Notes under the pieces: model-generated
Databases searched by the model: none
What the model was told of the DNA's origin: nothing
Seen by the model: the letters and a program-made list of their open reading frames with translations, nothing else
Source: Granulosicoccus sp045106195
GTDB lineage: Bacteria; Pseudomonadota; Gammaproteobacteria; Granulosicoccales; Granulosicoccaceae
Length of the DNA: 64,000 nt
Reading direction: 5' to 3'
Assembly: GCA_045106195.1 (NCBI GenBank)
Contig: JBGCEH010000051.1
Coordinates: forward strand, 9,766 to 73,765
Shown here: positions 51,360 through 61,200 of the stretch, piece after piece
How the letters are laid out: each line of letters opens with the position of its first letter
Position numbering within the stretch: position 1 is the stretch's first letter
Made by a program: the position numbers and the translations under genes

Positions 51360-51654
51360 TCAATCACTGAGTATGAATTTGGCCATGCGGTATATTTCGT
51401 AAAATAGTACAAGTATATGATAAATATAGATTATTAGTCTTTGCAATTCTTTCTTAAACTTTCCCTATACTAGGCCGACACCTTGCAGCTGTGGCATAAC
51501 ACCTTTGCTCGACAGACAACAAAGGCTTTGCTCAGTTCAGTCTGCCCCATGTCAGCGTGGACTGCACCAGTGATGACAGTGAGGAAAGACGCGGTTTCTC
51601 TGATTGCAAGGCTCATTAGTCAAAACATAAGTACACCCTCAGGAGATTGAATAC
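51360..51654 (+). promoter_or_regulatory. A+T-rich promoter/leader region of the ABC importer operon
   Basis: This is the A+T-rich stretch of 295 bases before the binding-protein gene. A TATACT (51466-51471) preceded by TTGCAA (51441-51446) is a possible sigma-70 promoter, though the 19-base spacing is long. About 180 bases of leader follow. A strong ribosome site (CAGGAGATTG) precedes ATG 51655. No known riboswitch was recognised. Confidence 0.4.
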
Positions 51655-53016
51655 ATGAGTAAAAAGAACACCAGTAACTGGTCACGTCGTGACGTGCTCA
51701 AGGCAAGTGCTGCTACATCGGCAATTGCAGGCGCTCCCATGTTTTTTACCCGTCACGCCTACGGCGCGGAATACCTGAACAATCCAGGTGATGCTGGCAC
51801 TGTGACGCTCGGATTCAACGTGCCACAATCCGGCGCTTACGCTGACGAAGGCGCAGACGAGCTTCGTGCCTACAAACTTGCCGTAAAGCATCTTAACGGC
51901 GAAGGCGACGGCGGCATGATGAATACCATGCAACCCAGTGAACTCAAAGGTAATGGCATCCTGGGCAAGAAAGTCGAGTACGTTACAGGTGACACTCAGA
52001 CCAAATCCGATGCGGCTCGCGCATCTGCCAAGCGTATGATCGAGAAAGATGGCGTGGTCATGGTCACTGGTGGATCTTCATCCGGTGTCGCTGTTGCTGT
52101 GCAAAGCCTGTGTCAGGAAGCCGGCGTTATTTTCATGGCGGGTCTGACCCATGCGAACGACACGACAGGTAAGGACAAGAAAGCTAATGGCTTTCGTCAT
52201 TTCTTCAACGCGTACATGTCCGGTGCGGCTCTTGGCCCGGTGCTCGAGAAAGCTTACGGTACAGAGCGTAACGCTTATCACCTGACAGCTGATTACAACT
52301 GGGGCTGGACTCAGGAAGCGTCAATTCAAGCCTCTACCGAGAACATCGGCTGGACAACAGCGCAAAAGGTTCTGACACCGGTTGGTGCTGGAGACTTCAG
52401 CCAGTACATCACACCCGTACTTAACTCCGGTGCTGATACTCTGATACTCAATCACTACGGCAAAGACATGATCAACTCGCTGACTCAGGCCATCCAGTTC
52501 GGTTTGAAGGATCGGCAGGTAGATGGCAAGGATTTCCAGATCATTGTGCCGTTGTTCTCACGTCTCATGGCTCAGGGTGCTGGCGAGAACATCAAGGGTA
52601 TTTACGGTTCAACTAACTGGCACTGGTCATTGAGTGATGCGGGCAGTCAGGCTTTCGTCAAGTCCTTCGGACAAGAGTACGGTTTCCCACCTTCGCAGGC
52701 AGCACACACTTGTTATGTACAGGCTCTACTGTATGCAGATGCTGTTGAGCGTGCTGGTACGTTTGAGCCTTGCCAGGTGGTTGCAGCGCTCGAAGGTCAC
52801 AAGTTTGATGGCATGGGTAACGGACCTACCGAATACCGTGCCGAAGACCACCAGTGCTTCAAGGATGTACTGGTTGTGACAGGTAAGGAAAACCCATCGT
52901 CACAGTTTGACCTGCTTGAAATCGTTGAGGTCACTCCACGAGCACAAGTTGAATACCCGGTTGATCATCCAATGTTTGCCGGTGGTGATCTGGGTACGTG
53001 TAATAACGGCGCATAA
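51655..53016 (+). CDS. HAAT-family ABC importer substrate-binding protein (Tat-exported)
   Basis: This 453-residue binding protein has a twin-arginine signal (SRRDVLKASAATSAIAG, Arg11-Arg12) and a mature LivJ/AmiC-type two-lobe fold: VTLGFNVPQSGAYADEGADE, DTQTKSDAARASAKRMIEKDGVVMVTGGSSSGVAVAV and later YVQALLYADAVERAG. Tat export suggests that the protein folds in the cytoplasm. It heads a complete importer with two permeases and two ATPases. The substrate may be branched-chain amino acids, amides or urea; it is not determined. A strong hairpin lies just after the stop. Confidence 0.88.
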   Translation: MSKKNTSNWSRRDVLKASAATSAIAGAPMFFTRHAYGAEYLNNPGDAGTVTLGFNVPQSGAYADEGADELRAYKLAVKHLNGEGDGGMMNTMQPSELKGNGILGKKVEYVTGDTQTKSDAARASAKRMIEKDGVVMVTGGSSSGVAVAVQSLCQEAGVIFMAGLTHANDTTGKDKKANGFRHFFNAYMSGAALGPVLEKAYGTERNAYHLTADYNWGWTQEASIQASTENIGWTTAQKVLTPVGAGDFSQYITPVLNSGADTLILNHYGKDMINSLTQAIQFGLKDRQVDGKDFQIIVPLFSRLMAQGAGENIKGIYGSTNWHWSLSDAGSQAFVKSFGQEYGFPPSQAAHTCYVQALLYADAVERAGTFEPCQVVAALEGHKFDGMGNGPTEYRAEDHQCFKDVLVVTGKENPSSQFDLLEIVEVTPRAQVEYPVDHPMFAGGDLGTCNNGA

Positions 53017-53027
53017 GCGCTTGTTGT

Positions 53028-53053
53028 GGTGCGCAGCTCCCGTGCTGCGCACC
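53028..53053 (+). terminator. Strong hairpin between binding-protein and permease genes
   Basis: GGTGCGCAGC (53028-53037) pairs perfectly with GCTGCGCACC (53044-53053) around TCCCGT, 12 bases after the binding-protein stop. A short T run follows only after a further 11 bases. It probably stabilises the upstream mRNA or partly terminates, giving more binding protein than permease. Confidence 0.7.
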
Positions 53054-53271
53054 GCACAATCTGATTTTTGTTTTCCTGTCTTTGTTACCTGACACGAAAA
53101 CATCCGGACAAGATAGTTGACGACTCGCTAACGCCCGGACAAAAACTTCGCAGGCCGTATTGCTGCTAGTCATTTTCCACAATCATCATTTGCCGTCGGT
53201 TGCACAGCTTGCATCGTCGGTAGGGAGCTGTATTCCCTGATGATCCACCTTGAACCAGAAGGGGTTTGCTC

Positions 53272-54288
53272 TTGGACGCAGTCTTATTACAGATACTGAA
53301 TGGCCTGGACAAAGGCGGCGCTTATGCGCTCATCGCTCTGGGCTTAACGCTTGTGTTCGGCACTTTGGGTGTCGTCAACTTCGCACATGGTGCGTTGTTT
53401 ATGCTGGGTGCTTTCTGCGCGGTTTCCGTCCAGAAAGTGCTTACCATTTCGACCAAGGTGAAAGATGAAAGCATCACCTTTTTTGAAGCGTTCAAGGAGG
53501 TGCCCATTCTTGAGGCCAAGTTCCCTGTTGTGGGAGGGTTTATCGTTGACTACTCGGTGCCTTTCTCCATATTGATTGCCGTACCGTTCATGCTACTAGT
53601 AGGGCTTGTCATGGAGCGTGGCTTGATACGGCATTTTTACAAGCGTCCGCACGCAGATCAAATACTTGTCACGTTTGGACTTGCCATCATCTTGCAAGAA
53701 ATCGTCAAGCACTACTTCGGTGCTAATCCGATTCCGCAATCCGCGCCCGATGTTGTCTCCGGCAGTGCAAATATCGGTGCCATGTTCGGCTGGGGTGACA
53801 ATCTTGTGTATCCATGGTGGCGACTTATTTATCTGGGATTTTCTTTGAGTATTATCGGCGCTGTGTTCGCGTTCCTTCAATTTACGACCTTCGGTATGGT
53901 TGTTCGCGCTGGTATGCAGGACAGGGAAATGGTCGGGTTGCTGGGAATAGATATCCAGCGCCGCTTTACGATTGTCTTTGGTATTGCTGCTGTTGTGGCC
54001 GGTCTTGCCGGTGTCATGTATACGCCGATACTGCCGCCCGACTATCACATGGGCATGGACTTTCTGGTGCTCTCCTTTGTCGTGGTCGTAGTGGGCGGGA
54101 TGGGTTCGCTGGGGGGGGCCGTACTCGCAGGTTTCCTGCTGGGAGTATTGCAGTCGCTGGCATCCATGAACGAAATCAAAAGTGTCATTCCCGGTATAGA
54201 TCAGATCATCATCTATCTGGTTGCAGTCATCGTGTTGCTTGTCAGACCCAGGGGTTTGATGGGTCGCAAAGGCATAATGGAAGACTAG
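53272..54288 (+). CDS. livH: LivH-type ABC permease
   Basis: This 338-residue inner-membrane permease is of the branched-chain-amino-acid type. It has about eight helices, LNGLDKGGAYALIALGLTLVFGTLGVVNFAHGAL at the N-terminus and the C-terminal GGMGSLGGAVLAGFLLGVLQSL. The family also includes AmiD and UrtB permeases. The start is probably the TTG at 53272, with AGAAGGGG seven bases upstream; a TTG at 53266 is too close to the ribosome site. A GGTG-rich, unusually long loop after the second helix (residues about 55-85) is not typical of E. coli LivH. Confidence 0.87.
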   Translation: MDAVLLQILNGLDKGGAYALIALGLTLVFGTLGVVNFAHGALFMLGAFCAVSVQKVLTISTKVKDESITFFEAFKEVPILEAKFPVVGGFIVDYSVPFSILIAVPFMLLVGLVMERGLIRHFYKRPHADQILVTFGLAIILQEIVKHYFGANPIPQSAPDVVSGSANIGAMFGWGDNLVYPWWRLIYLGFSLSIIGAVFAFLQFTTFGMVVRAGMQDREMVGLLGIDIQRRFTIVFGIAAVVAGLAGVMYTPILPPDYHMGMDFLVLSFVVVVVGGMGSLGGAVLAGFLLGVLQSLASMNEIKSVIPGIDQIIIYLVAVIVLLVRPRGLMGRKGIMED

Positions 54289-54297
54289 GAGGCACTC

Positions 54298-55443
54298 ATG
54301 AATAAACTATCTGCCATTTCTGACTGGGTACTTTTCTTCGGCTTTGCGGTCGTCGTACTCACAATGCCTGTCTGGCTGGCGCCGTTTGGTGCCAACTACC
54401 CGGATCTGATGCAACGGTTTGCCATCTTCGGATTGTTTGCCATTGGCTTTAACATTCTGTTTGGTCTTACCGGCTATCTGTCTTTCGGACATGCAGCGTT
54501 TCTGGGTATTGGTTCCTACACTGCAGTGTGGAGTTTCAAACTGCTGTCCATGAACGTGCTGCCGGCCGTCATGTTCAGTATTCTGGTAGCGGGTCTCTTC
54601 GCCTACGCAGTTGGTTTTATCAGCCTGCGACGGTCGGGCATCTACTTCTCGATACTGACACTGGCATTTGCACAGATGTCTTATAACCTTGCATATTCGG
54701 TGCTTACACCCATAACCAATGGTGAAACCGGATTGCAGCTCACCTTGTCGGACGCTCGCGTCATTGATGCGATGGCTGGTATCGAAGTGACGCGTACTCT
54801 GCCTTCAACTAATTTATTCGGCATGAAGATGAGTGGCATGCCAGGTTTCTACTTCTGCGCGGCGGTGTTGATTCTTGGTTTCTTTATCTCGCTAAGAATC
54901 TTTCGTTCACCGTTCGGCACCATGCTTCGTGGAATCAAATCGAACCAGACACGCATGTCCTATACAGGACTTAATACTCGTCCTTACCTGATGTGGGCAT
55001 TCATCATTTCAGGTATGTACGCAGGTGCAGCCGGGGCACTCATGGCAGTCACTGATCCTTTGGCAGGTGCTGAACGCATGCAGTGGACAGCCTCTGGTGA
55101 GGTGGTGCTCATGACGATTCTTGGCGGTGTTGGAACGTTGGTTGGTCCTTTTCTGGGGGCTGCGCTGATCAAGTATTTCGAAAACATATTTTCAGCATAT
55201 AACACAACCAACCTGAACCAGATCTTTGACTTTCTACCTGACGGTATCCAGCCTTATGTCGTTGATGTTGCGGGTCTGTTTGTCGGTAAGGGCTGGCATC
55301 TAACGCTCGGCCTTCTGTTTATGATCACGGTCATATTCCTGCCAGGTGGCATCATGGAAGGTGTTCGTCGAATAGGCGCATTGTTCAAAGGCAAGAAAGA
55401 CAAGAGCGCCTCGCCATCGTCCACCGCCAGCGAACACTCATAG
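54298..55443 (+). CDS. livM: LivM-type ABC permease
   Basis: This 381-residue second permease has about nine helices with FGLFAIGFNILFGLTGYLSFGHAAFLGIGSYTA and the C-terminal GGVGTLVGPFLGAALIKY, the LivM coupling region. ATG 54298 has AGGAGG seven bases upstream, nine bases after livH. A charged Lys-rich C-terminal tail extends into the cytoplasm. It pairs with LivH to form the channel. Confidence 0.9.
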   Translation: MNKLSAISDWVLFFGFAVVVLTMPVWLAPFGANYPDLMQRFAIFGLFAIGFNILFGLTGYLSFGHAAFLGIGSYTAVWSFKLLSMNVLPAVMFSILVAGLFAYAVGFISLRRSGIYFSILTLAFAQMSYNLAYSVLTPITNGETGLQLTLSDARVIDAMAGIEVTRTLPSTNLFGMKMSGMPGFYFCAAVLILGFFISLRIFRSPFGTMLRGIKSNQTRMSYTGLNTRPYLMWAFIISGMYAGAAGALMAVTDPLAGAERMQWTASGEVVLMTILGGVGTLVGPFLGAALIKYFENIFSAYNTTNLNQIFDFLPDGIQPYVVDVAGLFVGKGWHLTLGLLFMITVIFLPGGIMEGVRRIGALFKGKKDKSASPSSTASEHS

Positions 55444-55453
55444 GGGCATAATT

Positions 55454-56215
55454 ATGGAAAACACAGTCTTGCACGTTGCAGACGTACACAAGAGTTTTGC
55501 TGGCCTACACGCTCTGAGTGATATTGACCTGTCGGTGCGTGAAGGTGAAACTCATGCCATCATCGGGCCGAATGGTGCGGGTAAATCAACACTGCTTAAT
55601 GTATGCATTGGTCGGCTCAAGCCTGATACCGGACACGTCATATTCGATGGCCAGAACCTGACGGGTAAACAACCCCATGAGATAAATCAGCTTGGGGTGG
55701 TGCGGGTTTTTCAGACGCCAGAGATTTTCCCTGAATTGACATTGCTTGAAAACGTCATGATCCCGGTACTGGCCAAGCGTGATGGTGCGTTCAAGTTGCG
55801 TTGGTTCAAGCGGTTTTCCAGTGAGAAAAACGCGCAATCACAAGCTGAGGAAATCCTGACCGATCTGGGTATGGAATCGTTGATTCATAGCGAGGCGGGT
55901 AGTCTGTCTCGTGGTGACAAGCGAAGACTGGAACTTGCCATGGGGCTTGCGCAAAAGCCAAGGCTGCTGCTGCTGGATGAGCCGACTGCGGGCATGGCAC
56001 GTCACGATACCAACGCCACCATCGATCTGCTGAAGCGTATCAAGGCGGGTGGCATGACCAAGGTAATCATTGAGCATGACATGCACGTCGTGTTCAGCCT
56101 GGCGGACAGAATCACGGTACTGGCTGGTGGGAGGATTATCTGCCAGGGTACGCCTGCGGAGGTCAAGTCGGATCCACGCGTGAAGGAAGCCTATCTGGGC
56201 GAGGAGCAAGTGTAA
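55454..56215 (+). CDS. livG: LivG-type ABC ATPase
   Basis: This 253-residue ATPase powers the importer. Walker A is GPNGAGKSTLL, the Q-loop is RVFQTPEIFPELTLLENV, the signature is SLSRGDKRRLELAMGLAQ (Ser-Arg-Gly-Asp instead of LSGGQ, as in other LivG subunits) and Walker B is LLLLDEPTAGMAR. The switch His is in IIEHDMHVVF. Its stop overlaps the livF start (TAATG). Confidence 0.9.
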   Translation: MENTVLHVADVHKSFAGLHALSDIDLSVREGETHAIIGPNGAGKSTLLNVCIGRLKPDTGHVIFDGQNLTGKQPHEINQLGVVRVFQTPEIFPELTLLENVMIPVLAKRDGAFKLRWFKRFSSEKNAQSQAEEILTDLGMESLIHSEAGSLSRGDKRRLELAMGLAQKPRLLLLDEPTAGMARHDTNATIDLLKRIKAGGMTKVIIEHDMHVVFSLADRITVLAGGRIICQGTPAEVKSDPRVKEAYLGEEQV

Positions 56216-56958
56216 TGAGTGCATCAAGCGAAGCCGTCGCACAAAGTTCAGCGCAAGCGTATTTCGAAGTCAAGGGGCTCAAGGCCTACTATGGAGATAG
56301 TTACATCGTTCAGGATGTGTCTTTCTCGGTTAATGAAGGTGAGATCGTAGCGCTTCTCGGACGTAATGGCGCAGGCAAGACATCAACCCTGCGTGCCATA
56401 GCACGCGCCGCCAACCCTGAGCTACGAGAAGGGGAGATCTTTCTCACAGGTGAGTCGATCCACGACAAGCCGGATTTTGAAGCAGCACTTGCCGGTATCC
56501 AGCTGGTGCCAGAAGATCGGCGAATCATTCCAGGACTCACCGTGGAAGAGAATCTCGACATCGCCAGAATAGCGGGTAACTCCGGATGGGACTATGAGCG
56601 TATCTACAGTCTGTTTCCCAGATTGAAGGAGCGTCGTAAACAGGAAGGTACAACTCTGTCAGGTGGCGAGCAGCAGATGCTGGCGATAAGTCGGGCTCTG
56701 GCGCGTGACATCAAGCTACTGCTTCTGGATGAGCCTTATGAAGGTCTGGCACCGGTTGTTAGACATGATATTGAAAAAGCGCTGCTCGAAGTCAAGGCGC
56801 AAGGCATCACCACGATTCTTGTTGAACAAAACGCAGTCGCTGCATTGAAGCTGGCGGACACAGCCATGATTCTGGACACTGGCGAGATTGTATTCAGTGG
56901 TACGGCCAAAGAGGTGCTGGATAACGAAGAACTCAGGCATGAGTATCTTGCTATCTAG
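56215..56958 (+). CDS. livF: LivF-type ABC ATPase
   Basis: This 247-residue second ATPase has Walker A GRNGAGKTSTL, Q-loop IQLVPEDRRIIPGLTVEENL, signature TLSGGEQQMLAISRAL, Walker B LLLLDEPYEGLAPVV and the switch Gln/His region LVEQNA. In the family the Walker B usually reads DEPSEGL; here DEPYEGL is a conservative change. It ends the operon; the nuclease gene starts 84 bases later on the same strand. Confidence 0.92.
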   Translation: MSASSEAVAQSSAQAYFEVKGLKAYYGDSYIVQDVSFSVNEGEIVALLGRNGAGKTSTLRAIARAANPELREGEIFLTGESIHDKPDFEAALAGIQLVPEDRRIIPGLTVEENLDIARIAGNSGWDYERIYSLFPRLKERRKQEGTTLSGGEQQMLAISRALARDIKLLLLDEPYEGLAPVVRHDIEKALLEVKAQGITTILVEQNAVAALKLADTAMILDTGEIVFSGTAKEVLDNEELRHEYLAI

Positions 56959-57042
56959 TCTGTTTTTTCCACCATAAACAAGTTGCTGGATTAACAGTTG
57001 TTATGACGCACCCCTAATCGGCAAGTCTGTAAAATCGGTAGG

Positions 57043-58296
57043 ATGATCAAGCTCATCCATACGGCCGATGTCCATCTGGACTCCCCCTTGCAGACACTCG
57101 CCTTGCGTGACCCGGACCTTCGAGAGAAGGTCCAGTGTGCATCGCGCAACGCATTCACACGCATTGTAGATCAGGCCATCGAGCATCAGGTTGCTGCAGT
57201 CATGATTGCAGGGGATCTGTTTGATGGTGCTGCTCGCAGCGCAAAAACCGCCGCATTCCTACTCGTAGAACTCCGGAGGCTGGAACAAGCGAGTATCCGT
57301 GTCTTTTACATCAAAGGCAATCACGATGCCGAAAATCCGTTGACCGGAGAAACCGCACTGCCTGAGAATGTGCACGTGTTCGATGGTAATGGTGGGAAAG
57401 AGCAACTGGCGAGCAGCGGTGTCTGGATTCACGGCGTTAGCTTCAGTGAAAGAAAAGCGGTGAAAAGTCTGCTGGGTAAATTCGACGCGCCTGTGCCCGA
57501 TGCGATCAATATCGGCATGTTGCATACCTCTCTCAATGGGTCAGCGTCTCATGATGTCTATGCACCTTGCACCGTGCAGGAACTGATTGATACCGGATTT
57601 GATTACTGGGCGCTGGGCCATATCCACAAACGCCAGACACATAGTAAGGATCCTTGGATTGTCATGCCGGGTATTCCGCAGGGGCGCGATATCGGAGAGC
57701 CAGGCTCACAGTCGGCTACGCTGATTACCATTGATGAAGGGGAAATAACGACCAGCGAGTTTCCTACATCAGGTATTGAATTCTCCACGATGTTGCTCGA
57801 TATCAGTGCTTTGCAGGATGTAACAGCTTTGCACGCTCTGGCCAAGGAAGCGCTTCATCAACTGCTCGGCGCGTTGCAATCCGATGACGGTATTGTGCGC
57901 ATCAAACTACAAGGGCAAAGTGATTTGCGTTGGCAGCTATTGCGTGATCGCGATCAATGGGCCGAGACCTTCAAGCTGCTGTGCCGAGAAACCGGTAGGC
58001 TCTGGATGGAAAAACTGATTTTTGACATAGACGAGACACCCAAGTCCGTTTCTGACAAATCTGCATTGGGTGAGCTGTCCACATTGATGTCAGCGATACG
58101 CGGAGAAGAGGCATTCAATGAGGAGGCTATCGCATTGATTGATGATGTGTTGTCAGGATTGCCTCCCAGTGAGCGTAGCAAGCTGTTGCCGGCTGAGGAT
58201 TCTCGGCGAGAGCTGGTTGCAAGTCTGAGTGCGGAAGGTGAGGAACACCTGTTGGCTATCATGAAAGGTGTGGGTGGCAAGGGTGCCAGTTTATGA
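57043..58296 (+). CDS. YhaO/SbcD-type DNA repair nuclease
   Basis: This 417-residue metallophosphoesterase is like Bacillus YhaO and SbcD/Mre11. It has all nuclease motifs: TADVHLDS (Asp9, His11), AGDLFDG, KGNHDAEN, LHTSLNG and LGHIHKRQ, followed by a capping domain and a helical C-terminal part that would bind the partner ATPase. The next gene overlaps by four bases (ATGA) and encodes a YhaN-like SMC ATPase, so the pair acts as an Mre11/Rad50-type complex. This is a clear family pair; the biological role in DNA repair is inferred from it. Confidence 0.9.
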   Translation: MIKLIHTADVHLDSPLQTLALRDPDLREKVQCASRNAFTRIVDQAIEHQVAAVMIAGDLFDGAARSAKTAAFLLVELRRLEQASIRVFYIKGNHDAENPLTGETALPENVHVFDGNGGKEQLASSGVWIHGVSFSERKAVKSLLGKFDAPVPDAINIGMLHTSLNGSASHDVYAPCTVQELIDTGFDYWALGHIHKRQTHSKDPWIVMPGIPQGRDIGEPGSQSATLITIDEGEITTSEFPTSGIEFSTMLLDISALQDVTALHALAKEALHQLLGALQSDDGIVRIKLQGQSDLRWQLLRDRDQWAETFKLLCRETGRLWMEKLIFDIDETPKSVSDKSALGELSTLMSAIRGEEAFNEEAIALIDDVLSGLPPSERSKLLPAEDSRRELVASLSAEGEEHLLAIMKGVGGKGASL

Positions 58297-61200
58297 TTCG
58301 TATAGAACAGTTGAATCTGGTATTTTTCGGGCATTTTACCAACAAGCAGTTTGATTTTGGTAAAAAAAGCGACGCCGCGACACCGGACTTCCATATTGTT
58401 TACGGTACAAACGAGGCAGGCAAGACCACTTTCATGGAGTCCTACCTGCGATTGCTGTATGGATTCCTGCCTCGCAACGAGCCTTATGCCTTTCGTCACG
58501 GACGCGCCAATCTTCAAGTGTCGGCCTTGTTGCAACTGGATGGTGAGATGCGCACGTTCCAGCGTAAAGCGACCAGCAAGAATTCACTCGTAGATGAGCA
58601 TGGCAATGTGTTGCCAGAAGCCTCATTACAAGCACACTTGGGTGGCCTGGCGATGGATGACTACCGGAAACTGTTGTGTATAGACGACGACAGCATCGAC
58701 AAGGGCGGCGAGGAAATAGTCAACAGCCGCGGTGATATCGGCACCTTGTTGTTTTCTGCAGCTGCTGGTATCAGCGATTTGTGGCAGGTTCTTGAGTCAG
58801 TACGATCAGAGGCCGAAGCCATATACAAGGTCCGGGCAAGCAGATCGCGACTAGCCGTGTTAAAGAAACAACATAAAGACGTTACCGCGAAGATTAAACT
58901 ACTGGATATACCCGCTGGCAAGCTGGGCCAATATACAAAGGCTTTGAAAAGGGCAGAATCTGCTGAAACCAAAGCGCTGGACGAGCAGCGTTCATTGATG
59001 GTGGAAGTTCGTCAGTTAGAACGAATTTTAAATGCCTTACCGATGCTCGAACGGCTGGACAATTCGGAACAGGCTGTAGGTAACCTGACTCATTACCCTG
59101 AGCATCTGGATATTACCAGTCAGCAGATCATAGAACTGCAAAAGGAGCAACACCAAGCCAACGCTGAACGCGAGCGATTGCAGTTGCGTCAGGCCACACT
59201 GTCCAAAGAGCTGGAGCAGCTCCCTTCAGAGCCTGCCTATGTGGGACTGGAAGCGGTCATAGAAGGCATGAGCGAACTGCATAGCCGCTACCGTCACGCA
59301 GAGCTTGAGCTGGATGCACAGCAGGATTCACTTGCATCGGTAACAGCACGAATGACCAGCCTGGTCCGAGAGCGGCTTCATCAGGACCTGGATCCGGCTT
59401 CACTCGTGGTAGAGGCCTCTGTTATCAAATCGTTAAACGAGTCACTGGCACGACGCAATGACGCTGCCAGGTTGGTTGGTGACGAACAACTCAATCTCAA
59501 ACAGTTGAATATCAGTATCGAGGGAGAACAAACCAGGCTTGCCGAGCTTGAGCGAGTAAAGCCCGAAGGGGCAGGTCTTGGCGAGATACTGGAACAATAC
59601 AACGCTCAGGCATTGGCCGCCGAGTACAAGGCAGCCACCCAAGTGATACGAGATGCTGATCAACAGGTAGAAGAAGCACTGGATACGTTGTCTATCAAGG
59701 GGAGGCGTTTTTCCGAACTCCCGCAATGCCTGTTCATGGTAGAGGAGGTAGAGACTCAGGTAGAGCGCTGGCAGACACTGAATACGACACTTGCAACGGC
59801 CACAGAACGCCACCAGAGAGAACAGCAAGAGCTCAATACCCTGACACTGGAGAGTACCCAGCTTGAATCGGTTGATGGATTGGCTAGCGATCAAAGTACA
59901 CAGGTTCTCAAGGATGTACGTGACGCGGCGTGGAACACCCACAAGGTGTCTCTGACGTTGGAGACAGCGCAGGCGTTTGAGCCTACTCTCCATGATGTTG
60001 ATCAGGTGATGGAAGGTCGGCTGGCGCATGCCAGCGATCTGGCCCGATTGCGGGATGTGCACCGCCAGATACCACGCATTCAAGGACAAATAGATAGTCT
60101 TGCGGAATCCATCCGCGCACATGAGCAGGAATTGCAGGATATCGAACAAAGCCTTGCGCAGCTCATGCAGACAGCGGGTATTGATGCGACCCTACCGCCC
60201 AAGGCTGTTCTAAGCTGGGTGCGCAGTTATCACGAGGCAGAATCACGAGTCCGAAGCGCTGAGCGAGCACGTAATACGAATCAGCCAGTGCTTGATAGAG
60301 CTCAAAAGCTGAAGGGTGCACTGTCTGGCTATATAAAACGAGAGCAAGCGACGCTTGCGGAGCTTATCCTTACGGCAAGTTCGATGCGAGATGTGTACAA
60401 GCATCATGACGACTCGCTTCAGGTGACCCAGAAAGCCTTGGCTGATTTACACAACAAGCATGCCATTGCCAAAAGCCAGCTAGAGGCATTGCAAGTCAAT
60501 CATGATAAAGCGACAAAGGAGTGGGAAGATCTTGTAGCATCCAGTTTTCCTGTTGCTTTTGATTCTCAAAAACTGGCGTTGTCTCTGGATGCGCTGAGCG
60601 ATTTGCGAGAGTTCAATATAGAGCGAGAAGCACTGCTACAGGGATGTAATCAGATGCAACGCGACAAGATTCAATTTACTGAAAAGCTTGAACAAATCAT
60701 CCGTGATAATGATCTTGAACTGGGTGAGACACCCGATAGCAATCTGAACCAGCTAAAAGAGTTGGCTGCTCGTGCAAAGAAACAGCTTGAGGAAAAAACA
60801 GAGCTTCAGAAGAAAATAGACAAAGCCTTTGCAGATGGTGTTGAGGCTGAAAAACGCATGGAGTCGGTCAAGGCGCAAAGCGAAGTGCTTGCCGCAATAT
60901 TCCATGAAAGCGTGCCTACCGGAGATCTTGCTGAGCTGTTCGAAGCTGTTCAGAAAACGCAACACGCGCAAATGTTGCGTAAAAAATATGATGAAGACAT
61001 AAGCACTCTCAGGCAAACTCTGGGCGTAGCTACAGAAGAGAACGCTCGCGCCATGCTTGCCGAACTGGATATACCATCAGTCCAGGAAAAACAGGTTGAA
61101 AAGGAGAGCGAGTTGGCTCTGGTGAATGAACGCAGCAAAGAGGCCACTGAGAAACGTACACGATGTGAAGCGCAACTATCGGCACTCACAGGGGATGGTG

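Noticed and set aside
51466..51471. A confident sigma-70 promoter before the importer operon
   Set aside because: TATACT is good, but the best -35 match is 19 bases away; kept only as a low-confidence note in the leader-region entry.
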